NCBI GenBank assembly: GCA_963925675.1
Contig: CAWUSW010000021.1
Coordinates: forward strand, 32,601-96,600
DNA length: 64,000 nucleotides
From: Eutrophocola sp963925675
GTDB lineage: Bacteria > Pseudomonadota > Gammaproteobacteria > Pseudomonadales > Pseudohongiellaceae
Reading direction: 5' to 3'
Part shown: positions 9,680-19,066 of the stretch, piece after piece
Numbering within the stretch: the first letter of the stretch is position 1
Layout of the letters: each line of letters begins with the position of its first letter
Made by a program: the position numbers and the translations under genes
The notes under the pieces: model-generated
The model's input: only the letters and a program-made list of their open reading frames with translations
What the model was told of the DNA's origin: nothing
Database searches by the model: none

Positions 9680-11275
9680 ATGTCACTGCTACAGGTAAAT
9701 GATCTTACCGTCTATTTTCATACCCGTAATGGCATTATCAAGGCGGTTGACGGTATCAGCTTTAATGTCGAAGCCGGGAAGACCTTTGCCATAATCGGTG
9801 AGTCGGGGTCAGGAAAATCAGTGGCTTGCTACAGTATGTTAGGACTGATTCCAATTCCGCCAGGCAAGGTTGAAGCCGGCCAGGTTATTTTTGAAAACAG
9901 AGATCTGCTCAGTCTAAGTGAAAAACAATTACGCAAAGTACGTGGCAAGGGTATATCAATAATTTTTCAGGACCCTATGACGAGCCTGAACCCTTTCCTT
10001 AAAATTGGCGATCAGTTAATAGAGCCGCTGCGACTTCATTTTGGCATGAGCAAAAAAGAAGCCTGGCAACGTGGGATTGAAATCCTGACAGAAGTAGGGA
10101 TTAAAGATGCCACCCAGCGCATGAATGCCTGGCCATTTGAGTTTTCCGGAGGTATGCGTCAACGCGTAGTAATAGCCATGGCACTTGTAACAGAGCCGAG
10201 CATCATTATTGCAGATGAACCGACCACAGCGCTTGATGTCACCGTGCAGGCCCAGATTCTTAAATTGCTCAAGGAATTACAAGTAAGGCGAAATATCGGT
10301 GTCATTTTTATCAGTCACGACCTGAGTGTGGTATCTGATATTGCCGATGAGATTGCGGTGATGCAAAACGGGAAGTTTGTGGAACAGGGCGATCGCGATG
10401 CTATTTTTAACAATCCCCAGAATGAATATACTCGCAAGCTCCTGGCCGCCGTACCAAGCACCCAAAAGGAGTCTGAAGGGGAAGTGCGTGAGCCTTTGAT
10501 AAAAGTTGAGAATCTGCTGATAGAGTTTCCTGGCGGGAAGGGACAGGACGCATTAAAAGCTGTGGATTCAGTCAACCTTGAGATAAACCGTCATGAAATT
10601 CTAGGTCTGGTTGGTGAATCCGGATCAGGAAAATCCACTCTTGGACGCTCGATAATCAGGTTGTTAACACCTTCGGCGGGCTCTATCACCTATGAAGGCA
10701 AGGATATTAGTCATTATTCAATGGCCGAGATGAAGCCTTTAAGACGACAGATGCAGATGATCTTTCAGGATCCTTATGCGAGTCTGAATCCGCGCATGAC
10801 TGTCTACAACACCTTGGCAGAACCATTACGAGTACATCGCATTTGTGACAAAAAAGATCTGGAAAAAGAAATCTTTTCTTTGATGGATTCGGTCGGATTG
10901 TCTAGGGAAAGCATACTGCGTTATCCGCATGAATTTTCTGGTGGGCAGCGTCAGCGAATTGCTATTGGTAGAGCTATAGCCACCAAACCAGAATTTATTG
11001 TAGCGGATGAACCCGTGTCGGCACTTGATGTCACAATTCAGGCGCAGATCCTTGATCTGTTGCTGGAACTGGTTGACCGTTTTGATTTAACCATGCTGTT
11101 CATTTCCCATGATCTGGGTGTTGTGCGCTATCTGTCGGATCGTATTGTGGTGATGAAGGAAGGCAAGTTAGTTGAATCAGGTTCAGTAAAACAAATCTTT
11201 GAAAGACCCTCCCAGCAATACACCCGGGCACTGTTGGATGCCATTCCAGGAAAGTCTTTGCTTGCCGGTATGTAA
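9680..11275 (+). CDS. Peptide ABC transporter ATPase with two fused nucleotide-binding domains (OppD-OppF fusion)
   Basis: The 531-residue product contains two complete ABC ATPase modules in tandem. The first has Walker A GESGSGKSV, signature FSGGMRQR and Walker B IIIADEPTTALD. The second has GESGSGKSTLG, FSGGQRQR and FIVADEPVSALD. This replaces separate OppD and OppF subunits, as in YejF-type proteins. The start is ATG at 9680; the frame remains open upstream inside oppC, but that extension is the antisense-free shadow of the permease and has no family similarity. It ends 20 bases before convergent gloB. It powers uptake by the two permeases. Confidence 0.93.
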   Translation: MSLLQVNDLTVYFHTRNGIIKAVDGISFNVEAGKTFAIIGESGSGKSVACYSMLGLIPIPPGKVEAGQVIFENRDLLSLSEKQLRKVRGKGISIIFQDPMTSLNPFLKIGDQLIEPLRLHFGMSKKEAWQRGIEILTEVGIKDATQRMNAWPFEFSGGMRQRVVIAMALVTEPSIIIADEPTTALDVTVQAQILKLLKELQVRRNIGVIFISHDLSVVSDIADEIAVMQNGKFVEQGDRDAIFNNPQNEYTRKLLAAVPSTQKESEGEVREPLIKVENLLIEFPGGKGQDALKAVDSVNLEINRHEILGLVGESGSGKSTLGRSIIRLLTPSAGSITYEGKDISHYSMAEMKPLRRQMQMIFQDPYASLNPRMTVYNTLAEPLRVHRICDKKDLEKEIFSLMDSVGLSRESILRYPHEFSGGQRQRIAIGRAIATKPEFIVADEPVSALDVTIQAQILDLLLELVDRFDLTMLFISHDLGVVRYLSDRIVVMKEGKLVESGSVKQIFERPSQQYTRALLDAIPGKSLLAGM

Positions 11276-11295
11276 AACTGACGGCAGCCTTTGTT

Positions 11296-12081
11296 TTAAA
11301 AAGAATCTTTCCAGCTGCGAATAGCGGCAAATACATCATCTGGCCTGTGTGACGAGCGTCCGCTATGACGCTGAGCTGCAGCGATGATTTCCGGATCTTC
11401 ACAGCGCAGAAAAGGATTGGTTGCCAGCTCAACCTTGATACTGGAAGGCACGGTGGGCTGATCATGTTCGCGTTTATCCCTGTCACGCTGAATTCTTTTC
11501 TTGAGTGTATCGTTTTCCGGTGTCACCGCTATGGCAAAATCAAGATTAGCCATGGTGTATTCATGAGCACAAAACACTCTGGTTTCCGGTGGTAGTTGTG
11601 CAAGTTTTTGCAAAGACTTGTACATCATGGGATGTGTGCCTTCAAACACTCTGCCACAGCCGCCGGCAAAAAGTGTATCCCCGCAAAACAGAACAGGCTG
11701 CTCTTCATCCTTATTCCCTGGCGTGTAATAGGCAATGTGATCCAGAGTATGTCCAGGAATTTCAATTACTTCAAAAGTTTCACCAAACATTTTTATTTGG
11801 CTGCCTTCTTTTACCGGGTGTGAAATAGTGGGAATATTGGCGGAGTCAGGGCCGTACACAGGGATATCATATTCTTTCAATAGTTTTTCTATGCCACCGG
11901 TATGATCGGCATGATGATGAGTGATGAAGATAGCAACCAGGTTCAACCTGTTTTCTCTGAGGAACTGCAATACTGGCTCAGCATCGCCGGGATCGACAAT
12001 GACGCAATCATGACTCTCTGAGCGTTGGAACAGCCAAAGATAGTTGTCATAAAAAGCCTTGATGGGAGTGACTTCCAGCAT
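11296..12081 (-). CDS. gloB: Hydroxyacylglutathione hydrolase (glyoxalase II)
   Basis: GloB hydrolyses S-lactoylglutathione to D-lactate and glutathione, the second step of methylglyoxal detoxification in the cytoplasm. The 261-residue metallo-beta-lactamase-fold protein has the metal-binding THHHADHTGG motif, a further VDPGDAEP segment, GHTLDHIAY, GDTLFAGGCGR and FCAHEYT. The C-terminal substrate-binding domain ends in RSWKD. It is divergent from the methyltransferase gene and convergent with the ABC ATPase. gloB next to the methyltransferase, rnhA and dnaQ is a conserved gammaproteobacterial neighbourhood. Confidence 0.97.
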   Translation of the reverse strand: MLEVTPIKAFYDNYLWLFQRSESHDCVIVDPGDAEPVLQFLRENRLNLVAIFITHHHADHTGGIEKLLKEYDIPVYGPDSANIPTISHPVKEGSQIKMFGETFEVIEIPGHTLDHIAYYTPGNKDEEQPVLFCGDTLFAGGCGRVFEGTHPMMYKSLQKLAQLPPETRVFCAHEYTMANLDFAIAVTPENDTLKKRIQRDRDKREHDQPTVPSSIKVELATNPFLRCEDPEIIAAAQRHSGRSSHRPDDVFAAIRSWKDSF

Positions 12082-12184
12082 GCTACATTCCTCTTGTTTG
12101 TTTTTAATATCTTGCCCGGTCTGTGATTTGCTTCTAACGCATGTCCCGGTGACTCAGGTATTATGATACCTAATTAAAATTTCA

Positions 12185-12997
12185 ATGTCGGGCAGCAAAG
12201 TGTTCTGGAAAAGCAGCAGGGAAAATCTGGACAACCCGGGTTTCTATGATGCCATGAGCCAATGGTATGAAAGCCCTTTGGGTGGACGGCTCCTGAAGGC
12301 AGAATTGTCACTGCTCTCTCGCTGTCTTCCCAGACGTTTTGGTTATCATTTGCTGCAAATTGGCTGTGCTAATTTACCGATGTACGACAGCAGCCCCGTG
12401 GGACATAAATTTTCCATTACTCACAATAATAATCCGCATGGACATGGGGTAGCCGCTAAAGGTGAAGCGATCCCTTTGGCCAATGAGTCTGTAGATATTG
12501 TTTTATTGCATCATGCGCTGGATTATTCTCCCTATCAACATCAGCTATTAAGAGAAGTGTCTCGTGTTCTTATTGCAGGAGGACATATAGTCATTGTCGG
12601 TTTTAACCCTTTCAGTAGCTGGGGAATAAGAACCCGCTTTCCTGGGAATAAAACCCATCCCTGGCAAGGAAAACTATTGAGCACAGTGAGAATCTCTGAT
12701 TGGTTAAAATTACTGGATTTTCAGATTGAACAAATTCGCTATGGTGCATATTCCTTGCCCATTAATTCCCCTGGAGTTATTAAATACTCAAGCCTTCTCG
12801 ATAAGCTCGCCTCCCGAGTTAATTGGCCAACAGGAGGGGTGTATATGATCTCTGCCAGGAAACAGGCCCTGCCACTGACACCGATTCAAAGTTCCTGGCG
12901 AGAATTTGCCAGCGCGAATGTCGGAATGCCTATTGCTGAAAACATCACCCGGGCATCCAGAGATGTACAAGTTGCCAGTAATGAGGAGAATCCATAA
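12185..12997 (+). CDS. SAM-dependent methyltransferase (YafS-like)
   Basis: This 270-residue cytoplasmic protein has a class I methyltransferase fold: motif I-like LLQIGCAN, an acidic/hydrophobic strand (SVDIVLLHHALDYS), and GGHIVIVGFNPFSSWG. The target is not known for the family. It occupies the place of E. coli yafS, divergent from gloB and five bases ahead of rnhA, so it likely shares a transcript with rnhA and dnaQ. Glycine-rich motif I is slightly degenerate (IGCANLP rather than GxGxG), as in other members. Confidence 0.85.
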   Translation: MSGSKVFWKSSRENLDNPGFYDAMSQWYESPLGGRLLKAELSLLSRCLPRRFGYHLLQIGCANLPMYDSSPVGHKFSITHNNNPHGHGVAAKGEAIPLANESVDIVLLHHALDYSPYQHQLLREVSRVLIAGGHIVIVGFNPFSSWGIRTRFPGNKTHPWQGKLLSTVRISDWLKLLDFQIEQIRYGAYSLPINSPGVIKYSSLLDKLASRVNWPTGGVYMISARKQALPLTPIQSSWREFASANVGMPIAENITRASRDVQVASNEENP

Positions 12998-13002
12998 AAA
13001 CC

Positions 13003-13440
13003 ATGGCTGAACTAGTAAGAATTTATACGGACGGAGCCTGTCGTGGTAATCCGGGACCAGGAGGGTGGGGAGCCGTATTATTTCATGGTGATAAAGTTAA
13101 AAAGCTCCATGGCGGTGAAACCCTGACTACAAATAATCGCATGGAACTTACTGCTGTTATCAAAGCACTGGAATGTCTGAAAGGCAATAAATGGCCCCTG
13201 GAAATCACTTCAGACTCAAAATATGTTCTACAGGGAATTACCGAATGGATTGAAGGCTGGAAGAAGAAAGGCTGGCGCAATGCCAGTAAAAAACCGGTTA
13301 TGAATGTGGATTTGTGGCAGCAACTTGATGTGCTGGTCCAGCCACATGAAATAAGCTGGCATTGGGTAAAGGGACATAGCGGGCATCCTGAAAACGAATT
13401 GGCAGACCAGCTGGCCAATCTTGGTATTGATGAACTATAA
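13003..13440 (+). CDS. rnhA: Ribonuclease HI
   Basis: RNase HI cleaves RNA in RNA-DNA hybrids during replication and R-loop removal. The 145-residue product has the metal-binding acidic residues in YTDGACRGNPGPGGW, ME in NNRMELTAV, SDSKY, and the C-terminal DQLAN aspartate, plus the HWVKGHSGH histidine loop. A good Shine-Dalgarno (GAGGAG) overlaps the end of the preceding methyltransferase gene. Position before dnaQ is conserved, though here both genes are on the same strand, unlike the divergent pair of E. coli. Confidence 0.98.
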   Translation: MAELVRIYTDGACRGNPGPGGWGAVLFHGDKVKKLHGGETLTTNNRMELTAVIKALECLKGNKWPLEITSDSKYVLQGITEWIEGWKKKGWRNASKKPVMNVDLWQQLDVLVQPHEISWHWVKGHSGHPENELADQLANLGIDEL

Positions 13441-13486
13441 ACTCTGGTAAGTAATACAGACTACAAACTGACAAAAAAGTGAAAAA

Positions 13487-14194
13487 ATGCGGCAAATAGT
13501 ACTTGATACAGAAACAACCGGACTCGATCCGGCGCAGGGGCACAAGGTTATTGAGATTGGCTGCGTGGAACTTGTTAATAGAAAACTCACTGGCAATCAT
13601 TTTCATGTTTATATCAACCCCCTTCGGGAAATCGAGGCAGCTGCCCTGGAAATCCACGGCATAACCAATACTTTTCTTGCAGATAAACCCTTGTTTGCCG
13701 ATGTCGCTGAAAGTTTTGTTGAATTTGTCAGCGGGGCTGAACTGGTCATCCATAATGCGCCTTTCGATATAGGCTTCCTGGACCATGAACTTGCTGCCCT
13801 GAAGAAGAGCTATAAAGTGATGAGTGAGTATTGCTCAGTTCTTGATACGCTGGTTATGGCCCGCAAGAAGCACCCAGGCCAAAAAAACAACCTTGATGCA
13901 TTGTGTAAACGCTACATGGTCGATAATACCCAGCGAGAACTCCATGGCGCCTTGCTGGATGCGGAAATTCTTGCCGATGTTTACCTGATGATGACAGGCG
14001 GACAGTCCAGTCTGTCACTGGGCTATGAAGAAAATTCAGAGCAAAGACGCGCCGGCCAGTTAAAAAGACTTTCTGCTGAGCGAAAAGCCCTGAAAATTAT
14101 CAGGGCCACTGATGAAGAATTGTCTGCTCATGACAAACGCCTGAAGGAAATAGATGACAGTGCCGATGCTGGTTGTATGTGGCTGAAAATATAA
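13487..14194 (+). CDS. dnaQ: DNA polymerase III epsilon subunit (3'-5' proofreading exonuclease)
   Basis: Epsilon is the proofreading subunit of the replicative polymerase core. The 235-residue product shows the DEDDh exonuclease motifs: DTETTG (Exo I), HNAPFDIGFLDHE (Exo II) and HGALLDAEILADVY (Exo III, with the catalytic His). A clamp-binding segment similar to QxSxLxL is visible as GGQSSLSL. The C-terminal tail that contacts the alpha subunit follows. It lies 46 bases after rnhA. Confidence 0.97.
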   Translation: MRQIVLDTETTGLDPAQGHKVIEIGCVELVNRKLTGNHFHVYINPLREIEAAALEIHGITNTFLADKPLFADVAESFVEFVSGAELVIHNAPFDIGFLDHELAALKKSYKVMSEYCSVLDTLVMARKKHPGQKNNLDALCKRYMVDNTQRELHGALLDAEILADVYLMMTGGQSSLSLGYEENSEQRRAGQLKRLSAERKALKIIRATDEELSAHDKRLKEIDDSADAGCMWLKI

Positions 14195-14216
14195 TCAGCT
14201 ACAGAGCAGTTATTCC

Positions 14217-14245
14217 TTGAAGTGGGCTGTCCCACTGCATATAAT
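14217..14245 (+). promoter_or_regulatory. Sigma-70-type promoter with a dyad in its spacer
   Basis: TTGAAG at 14217-14222 and a perfect TATAAT at 14240-14245 have a 17-base spacer. The dyad AGTGGG (14221-14226) and CCCACT (14231-14236) fills most of the spacer, so a dimeric regulator could bind between the boxes. It lies between dnaQ and the ion transporter gene and probably drives the latter. Confidence 0.6.
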
Positions 14246-14307
14246 CTTGGTCCGTTAAAGCCTGTTAAACCTTTGAATTCAAACCTTTAAAGAATTAAGG
14301 AACCGTT

Positions 14308-15657
14308 ATGGAAATACTAGAAATGGATACCGCAATGATGGTTTCCGGCATCATTCTTGTAATTACCTTTGTGGGTATTTTTACCGAAGGCGTACACGGT
14401 TTTCACCGTGCAAAATTTGCGCTTGGGGGCGCCGGTGCGATGGTCCTTGCCGGCCAGTATTACGGCTTCTACAACCCTGATTTAGCTATTGAGTCTATCG
14501 ACTGGAACGTGATATTCCTGCTTGGCGCCATGATGACGGTAGTTGCCATCATGATTCCCACCGGGGGCTTCCAGATGCTGGCTTACCGCATTGCGGATTT
14601 CAGTAAAGGGCGTCTTTTTCTGCTGTTAGCGATGATGGGCACATTGGTTACGGTATTGTCTTTACTACTGGATAACGTCACCACGGTGGTGATTTTTGGG
14701 CCACTAATTATCCTGATCTGTCAGTCGATGAAAATCAATCCGATCCCTTATCTTCTTGCTGCAGCGCTGCTGTCCGATACTGGTGGTGTGGCAACGCTGG
14801 TGGGTGACCCTCCTAACCTGATGATTGGTTCTGCTGCCGGCATTGGTTTCAATACCTTTTTCTATCACATGGGCGGCATCGTATTGGTGGCCTGGATAGC
14901 AACCCTGTTTGCCATGAAGGTTATCTTCAAGAAAGAGCTTTCTGAGGTCCCGGTTTTACAGGATTTCAGCCAGCAAGAAGAAATGAAAGACCCTTATACC
15001 TGGAAAGTATCCCTGATTGTCCTGGGAATCATGGTAGTTGGGTTTATTATGCATAGAACATTGCATTGGGAAGCCTGGTTTGTAGCAGGTATGGGTCTTA
15101 CCTTATTGGTGTTCTTCGGCAAGAATGTCGATATGGATGAACATTTTGCTGATGTAGAGCTGACCCTGCTGATGTTCTTCATGGCACTGTTTATTATTGT
15201 TGGTGGTGTAGAGAACAGTCATTTCCTTGAATACATTGGTCAGTTTATCCTTCCTTATGTTCGGGAAGATTTGATGCTTGCTTGCATATTGTTGATGTGG
15301 GTATCGGCGATTATGTCAGCCTTCATTGATAACATTCCTTTCACTGCAGCTATGATTCCAATCATTCTGGGTCTTGAGCAGCAAGGCGTTAATGTAAACG
15401 CGCTTTGGTGGGCATTGGCCGCTGGTGTTGGTATGGGCGGTAACGGTAGTCACCTTGGCTCAACTGCCAATGTATTTATTGTCACGATTTCAGAGAAGCT
15501 GGCCAAGGATGAAGGTGATCCAAGTTTGGCAATTACCCCTGGCTTATGGTTCAAGAAAGGAGCCCCGATCATGGTATTAACGTTGATTATTTGTACTATT
15601 ATCATGACCACGTTCTTTGGCTTTTACAGCAATCCGGATTCTGCCATTGGTTTATAA
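14308..15657 (+). CDS. ArsB/NhaD superfamily (SLC13-like) ion transporter
   Basis: A 449-residue polytopic inner-membrane protein with about eleven membrane segments, of the ion-transporter superfamily that includes ArsB, NhaD and the mammalian P protein. The duplicated helix-hairpin signature is visible as LSDTGGVATLVGDPPNLMIGSAAG in the first half and GGNGSHLGSTANVFIV in the second. Sodium/proton exchange is a reasonable guess for a marine bacterium, but arsenite or another anion cannot be excluded. AAGGAA precedes the ATG. A promoter with a spacer dyad lies upstream and a terminator follows, so it is a single-gene unit. Confidence 0.85.
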   Translation: MEILEMDTAMMVSGIILVITFVGIFTEGVHGFHRAKFALGGAGAMVLAGQYYGFYNPDLAIESIDWNVIFLLGAMMTVVAIMIPTGGFQMLAYRIADFSKGRLFLLLAMMGTLVTVLSLLLDNVTTVVIFGPLIILICQSMKINPIPYLLAAALLSDTGGVATLVGDPPNLMIGSAAGIGFNTFFYHMGGIVLVAWIATLFAMKVIFKKELSEVPVLQDFSQQEEMKDPYTWKVSLIVLGIMVVGFIMHRTLHWEAWFVAGMGLTLLVFFGKNVDMDEHFADVELTLLMFFMALFIIVGGVENSHFLEYIGQFILPYVREDLMLACILLMWVSAIMSAFIDNIPFTAAMIPIILGLEQQGVNVNALWWALAAGVGMGGNGSHLGSTANVFIVTISEKLAKDEGDPSLAITPGLWFKKGAPIMVLTLIICTIIMTTFFGFYSNPDSAIGL

Positions 15658-15693
15658 ATAAATCCTGGCATTTAACTAATGTTCAGATTAGAA

Positions 15694-15725
15694 AGGGCCT
15701 GCCGGTTTTCGGTGGGTCCTTTTTT
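15694..15725 (+). terminator. Rho-independent terminator after the ion transporter
   Basis: An 11-bp stem with several G-T pairs (AGGGCCTGCCG and CGGTGGGTCCT around a GTTTT loop) runs into a stretch of T. It lies 36 bases after the stop codon. Confidence 0.75.
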
Positions 15726-15809
15726 GTATAGTCAGTATGGAATTGTCGGGTCCTTTTTTTCTTTTTTTATTTTAAAAGGGCAATATTTCTGCCTTAAGCT
15801 GTTTGGAGT

Positions 15810-16871
15810 ATGATTTTGGAATTTTTTTCTGAATATGGACTTTTTCTGGCAAAAGTCATTACTGTTGTTGCTGCTATCCTGATCATTATGGCGGCGGCTG
15901 TCGCCAATGCGATGAAGCAGAAAAAAGAGGGGAAGGGCGCTATTACGGTGACTCATCTGAATAAGGATATTGAGGAGCTCAGCAATGAGATCAAACGTGT
16001 CGTTGAAGATGAGCAAACGCTGAAAGATGAAAGCAAGGCTGAGAAGAAGAAGCAAAAACAGGATAAGAAAGCTCGTAAAAAGTCCTCAAAAGAGTCGCAG
16101 GAAAATAAAAAACGTCTTTATGTTATAGATTTTAATGGTGATCCCAAGGCGAGCCAGGTAGAAGAACTGCGCCAGGCAATCACTGCGGTACTGGCTCTAG
16201 CGCGTCCCGATCATGATGAGGTTTTGCTTCGCCTTGAAAGCCCGGGGGGCATGGTGCATGCCTATGGCCTTGCTGCATCACAACTTCACCGTATTCGTAG
16301 CAAACAGGTGCCCTTGACTATCTGTGTAGATAAAGTAGCGGCAAGTGGCGGCTATATGATGGCATGTGTTGCCACTCAATTAATTGCTGCACCATTTGCC
16401 TATATTGGTTCGATTGGTGTGTTAGTACAAATCCCCAATTTTCATCGCCTGCTTAAAGATAAAAATATTGATTATGAAATGGTGACTGCAGGAGAGCATA
16501 AGCGCACCCTGACCATGTTCGGAGAAAATACCGACAAGGGCAGGCAGAAAATGCTCGAAGATGTTGAAGAAGTGCATGAACTGTTCAAAGGCTTTATCAA
16601 AGAATCACGTCCACAAATGGATATCGATAAACTTGCTACAGGTGAAACCTGGCTAGGTAGTCGTGCTCATGAATTGGGCTTGGTGGATCTGGTCAGTACC
16701 AGTGATGAAATTATCATCCAGGCTTGCGCAGAGGCGGATGTTTATCATGTTGCCTATGAAAAGAAAAAAGGCTTCACCGACAAACTTGGTAAAATGATGG
16801 AGTCCTCTGTGGACAATACCTTGCTGCGCTGGTTACAGCGTGCCAGTAGTAAGGACGAGTTTTTTTCCTGA
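15810..16871 (+). CDS. sohB: S49 family serine peptidase (SohB-like)
   Basis: SohB is an inner-membrane signal-peptide-peptidase-type protease facing the periplasm. The 353-residue product has an N-terminal membrane helix (about residues 12-34), a long Lys/Glu-rich linker, and the S49 core with SPGGMVHAYGLAA, the nucleophile serine in ASGGYMMA, and the general-base lysine in the EHKRTLTMFGENT segment. Length is close to E. coli SohB (349). TTGGAG precedes the ATG. It is convergent with the sulfite reductase genes. Confidence 0.93.
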   Translation: MILEFFSEYGLFLAKVITVVAAILIIMAAAVANAMKQKKEGKGAITVTHLNKDIEELSNEIKRVVEDEQTLKDESKAEKKKQKQDKKARKKSSKESQENKKRLYVIDFNGDPKASQVEELRQAITAVLALARPDHDEVLLRLESPGGMVHAYGLAASQLHRIRSKQVPLTICVDKVAASGGYMMACVATQLIAAPFAYIGSIGVLVQIPNFHRLLKDKNIDYEMVTAGEHKRTLTMFGENTDKGRQKMLEDVEEVHELFKGFIKESRPQMDIDKLATGETWLGSRAHELGLVDLVSTSDEIIIQACAEADVYHVAYEKKKGFTDKLGKMMESSVDNTLLRWLQRASSKDEFFS

Positions 16872-16923
16872 GACTTACCCGGGGGCAGGAGACAGCTCTT
16901 TAACCGCCGTTTGGAATAGCGCC

Positions 16924-17424
16924 TTAGCGCCGACGGAATAAGGGCAGGGGGTCTTCTATAGTGCTTTGGTAACTATTGCTGAAGTCACTGAATGCTGCCA
17001 GCGCATCCTCCAGCTTCACACTGTCACTGATTTCAAAGCTATTAATGCCGCATTTCTTCATGTAAAAAAGTTGATCACGCAAGATTTCACCAACGGCCCG
17101 TAGTTCACCCTTATAGCCAATACGTTTACGCAGGATTGCCGCGGAGGAATAAGATCTGCCATCCATGAATACCGGGAAGTTCAGGGCAATCAGTGGCAGG
17201 TCAAGGGCATCACTGCCCAATTCATAAGTATCATCATCGCTGTCCAGCCAAACACCGATATCTTTCTCTGATGCCTGCAGGTCGGATTTGTGTTCCTGCC
17301 ATAAAGACAGCGGGACCAGAACCTGCTCACTGGCGCTGGATAACGCAGACGACAGATCAGATTCTTTTTCGATGAAATCCCAGGTGTTATCTGTTACCTG
17401 TCCGTCTTTAATCAGCGTCGGCAT
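16924..17424 (-). CDS. DUF934 protein associated with sulfite reductase
   Basis: A 166-residue cytoplasmic protein of the DUF934 family, recognisable from LPLIALNFPVFMDGRSYSSA followed by LRxRIGYKGELRAVGEILRDQL and FEI. Its biochemical role is unresolved; the family is nearly always encoded beside siroheme sulfite reductase. Here its start overlaps the end of the reductase gene by 17 bases, so the two are translationally linked. It is the last gene of the minus-strand operon and is convergent with sohB. Confidence 0.9.
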   Translation of the reverse strand: MPTLIKDGQVTDNTWDFIEKESDLSSALSSASEQVLVPLSLWQEHKSDLQASEKDIGVWLDSDDDTYELGSDALDLPLIALNFPVFMDGRSYSSAAILRKRIGYKGELRAVGEILRDQLFYMKKCGINSFEISDSVKLEDALAAFSDFSNSYQSTIEDPLPLFRRR

Positions 17425-19066
17425 ACACTTTTTCCTTATAGGGCTCTATGCCAATACGATTATAAGTGGCAATAAAACTTTCACTGTCCTGGCGTTTTTC
17501 CAGATAGACATTAATTATTTTTTCAATGACATCAGGCATTTCTGCTTGAGCGAAAGAAGGACCCAGCACTTTGCCAATAGCGGCATCTCGATCTGCAGAG
17601 CCGCCAAGCGTGACCTGGTAAAACTCGGACCCTTTCTTATCAACACCTAAAATCCCGATATTCCCGACATGGTGATGACCACAGGCATTCATGCATCCGG
17701 AAATGTTCAGGCTTAAATCACCGATATTTTTTTGAACATCAAAGTCTTCAAAACGGCGCTGAATGGATTCGGCGATTGGAATAGACTTGGCATTTGCCAG
17801 CGAGCAGAAATCACCCCCGGGACAGCAGACAATGTCATTAATCAGACCAACATAAGGCGTTGCCAGAGACTCTTGTTTGCAAGCCTGGTAGAGCGTATAC
17901 AGATCCTGTAAGCGGACATCGGTGAGTACGAGATTTTGTTCATGGGTAACACGGACTTCACTAAAGCTGTATTTTTCTGCGAGGTCGGCGACAAATTCCA
18001 TCTGCCTGTCGGTTGCATCACCGGGAGCAACACCAGTTTCTTTCAGACAAAGCGTAACAATACGATATCCGGACTTCTTGTGAGCCACGACATTTCGTTC
18101 CATCCAGTGGCTAAATAACACATCTTTTTCCAGCTGCGCGTTAACCTCACTGTCATTGTCATCAAGTGCCTGATAATCCGGGTCAGTGAAAAAACTTTTG
18201 CAGCGATCCACTTCTTCCTGGCTAAGTGTTGCAGGACCCTCTTTATCATGTTGCCATTCTGCTTCCACTTTTTCACGGAAGGCATCTGCACCTATTGCTT
18301 TAACCAGAATTTTGATTCGCGCTTTGTATTTATTATCGCGTCGGCCAAAGCGGTTATAGACACGCATAATTGCATCAAGGTAGGTCAATAAATGCTGCCA
18401 GGGTAAGAATTCGCAGATTTCTGCACCAATCACTGGCGTTCGACCAAGACCGCCACCGGCCAGGACCTGGAAGCCAATTTCACCATCACTGTTCTTTTTG
18501 ATGTACAGACCAATATCATGCACTTGCGTTGCCGCCTGATCATTTGGTGTACCACAAACTGCAATTTTGAATTTACGGGGCAAATAGGCAAATTCTGGAT
18601 GGAAGGTAGACCATTGTCGAATTATTTCACACCATGGGCGACTATCTTCAATTTCACCTACGGCGACACCGGCAAACTGATCTGTGGTGGTATTACGAAT
18701 GCAATTGCCGCTTGTTTGTATAGCATGCATTTCAACTTCGGCTAACTCTGCCAGTAGATCAGGGGTTTGCTCCAGTATCGGCCAGTTATACTGAATATTT
18801 TGCCGAGTGGAAAAATGCGCATAGCCCTTGTCATAATCTCGAGCAATAGAGGCCAGTTTGCGTAATTGATTGGATGACAGACATCCATAAGGAATTGCCA
18901 CTCGCAACATGGGTGCAAGTCGCTGAATATAGAGTCCGTTTTGTAAACGAAGTGGCAGGAATTGCTCGTTACTTAATTCGCCAGCCAGAAAACGTTTGGT
19001 TTGATCGCGATACTGGGCAATACGATCCTGCAGCATTTGCTTGTCATATGAGTCGTAAATATACAT
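17408..19066 (-). CDS. cysI: Nitrite/sulfite reductase hemoprotein, siroheme and [4Fe-4S] (CysI type)
   Basis: This assimilatory enzyme makes the six-electron reduction of sulfite to sulfide. The 552-residue product has two ferredoxin-like halves (FSTRQNIQYNWP early; RVTHEQNLVLT later) and the cluster/siroheme cysteines in CCPGGDFCSLA and NISGCMNACGHHHVGNIG. AGGA lies upstream of the ATG at a proper distance. No cysJ flavoprotein is adjacent, so the electron donor is probably a ferredoxin or a separately encoded reductase. Its position with DUF934 matches Pseudomonas PA1838-PA1837. Sulfite rather than nitrite as substrate is inferred from that partner. Confidence 0.93.
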   Translation of the reverse strand: MYIYDSYDKQMLQDRIAQYRDQTKRFLAGELSNEQFLPLRLQNGLYIQRLAPMLRVAIPYGCLSSNQLRKLASIARDYDKGYAHFSTRQNIQYNWPILEQTPDLLAELAEVEMHAIQTSGNCIRNTTTDQFAGVAVGEIEDSRPWCEIIRQWSTFHPEFAYLPRKFKIAVCGTPNDQAATQVHDIGLYIKKNSDGEIGFQVLAGGGLGRTPVIGAEICEFLPWQHLLTYLDAIMRVYNRFGRRDNKYKARIKILVKAIGADAFREKVEAEWQHDKEGPATLSQEEVDRCKSFFTDPDYQALDDNDSEVNAQLEKDVLFSHWMERNVVAHKKSGYRIVTLCLKETGVAPGDATDRQMEFVADLAEKYSFSEVRVTHEQNLVLTDVRLQDLYTLYQACKQESLATPYVGLINDIVCCPGGDFCSLANAKSIPIAESIQRRFEDFDVQKNIGDLSLNISGCMNACGHHHVGNIGILGVDKKGSEFYQVTLGGSADRDAAIGKVLGPSFAQAEMPDVIEKIINVYLEKRQDSESFIATYNRIGIEPYKEKVYADAD

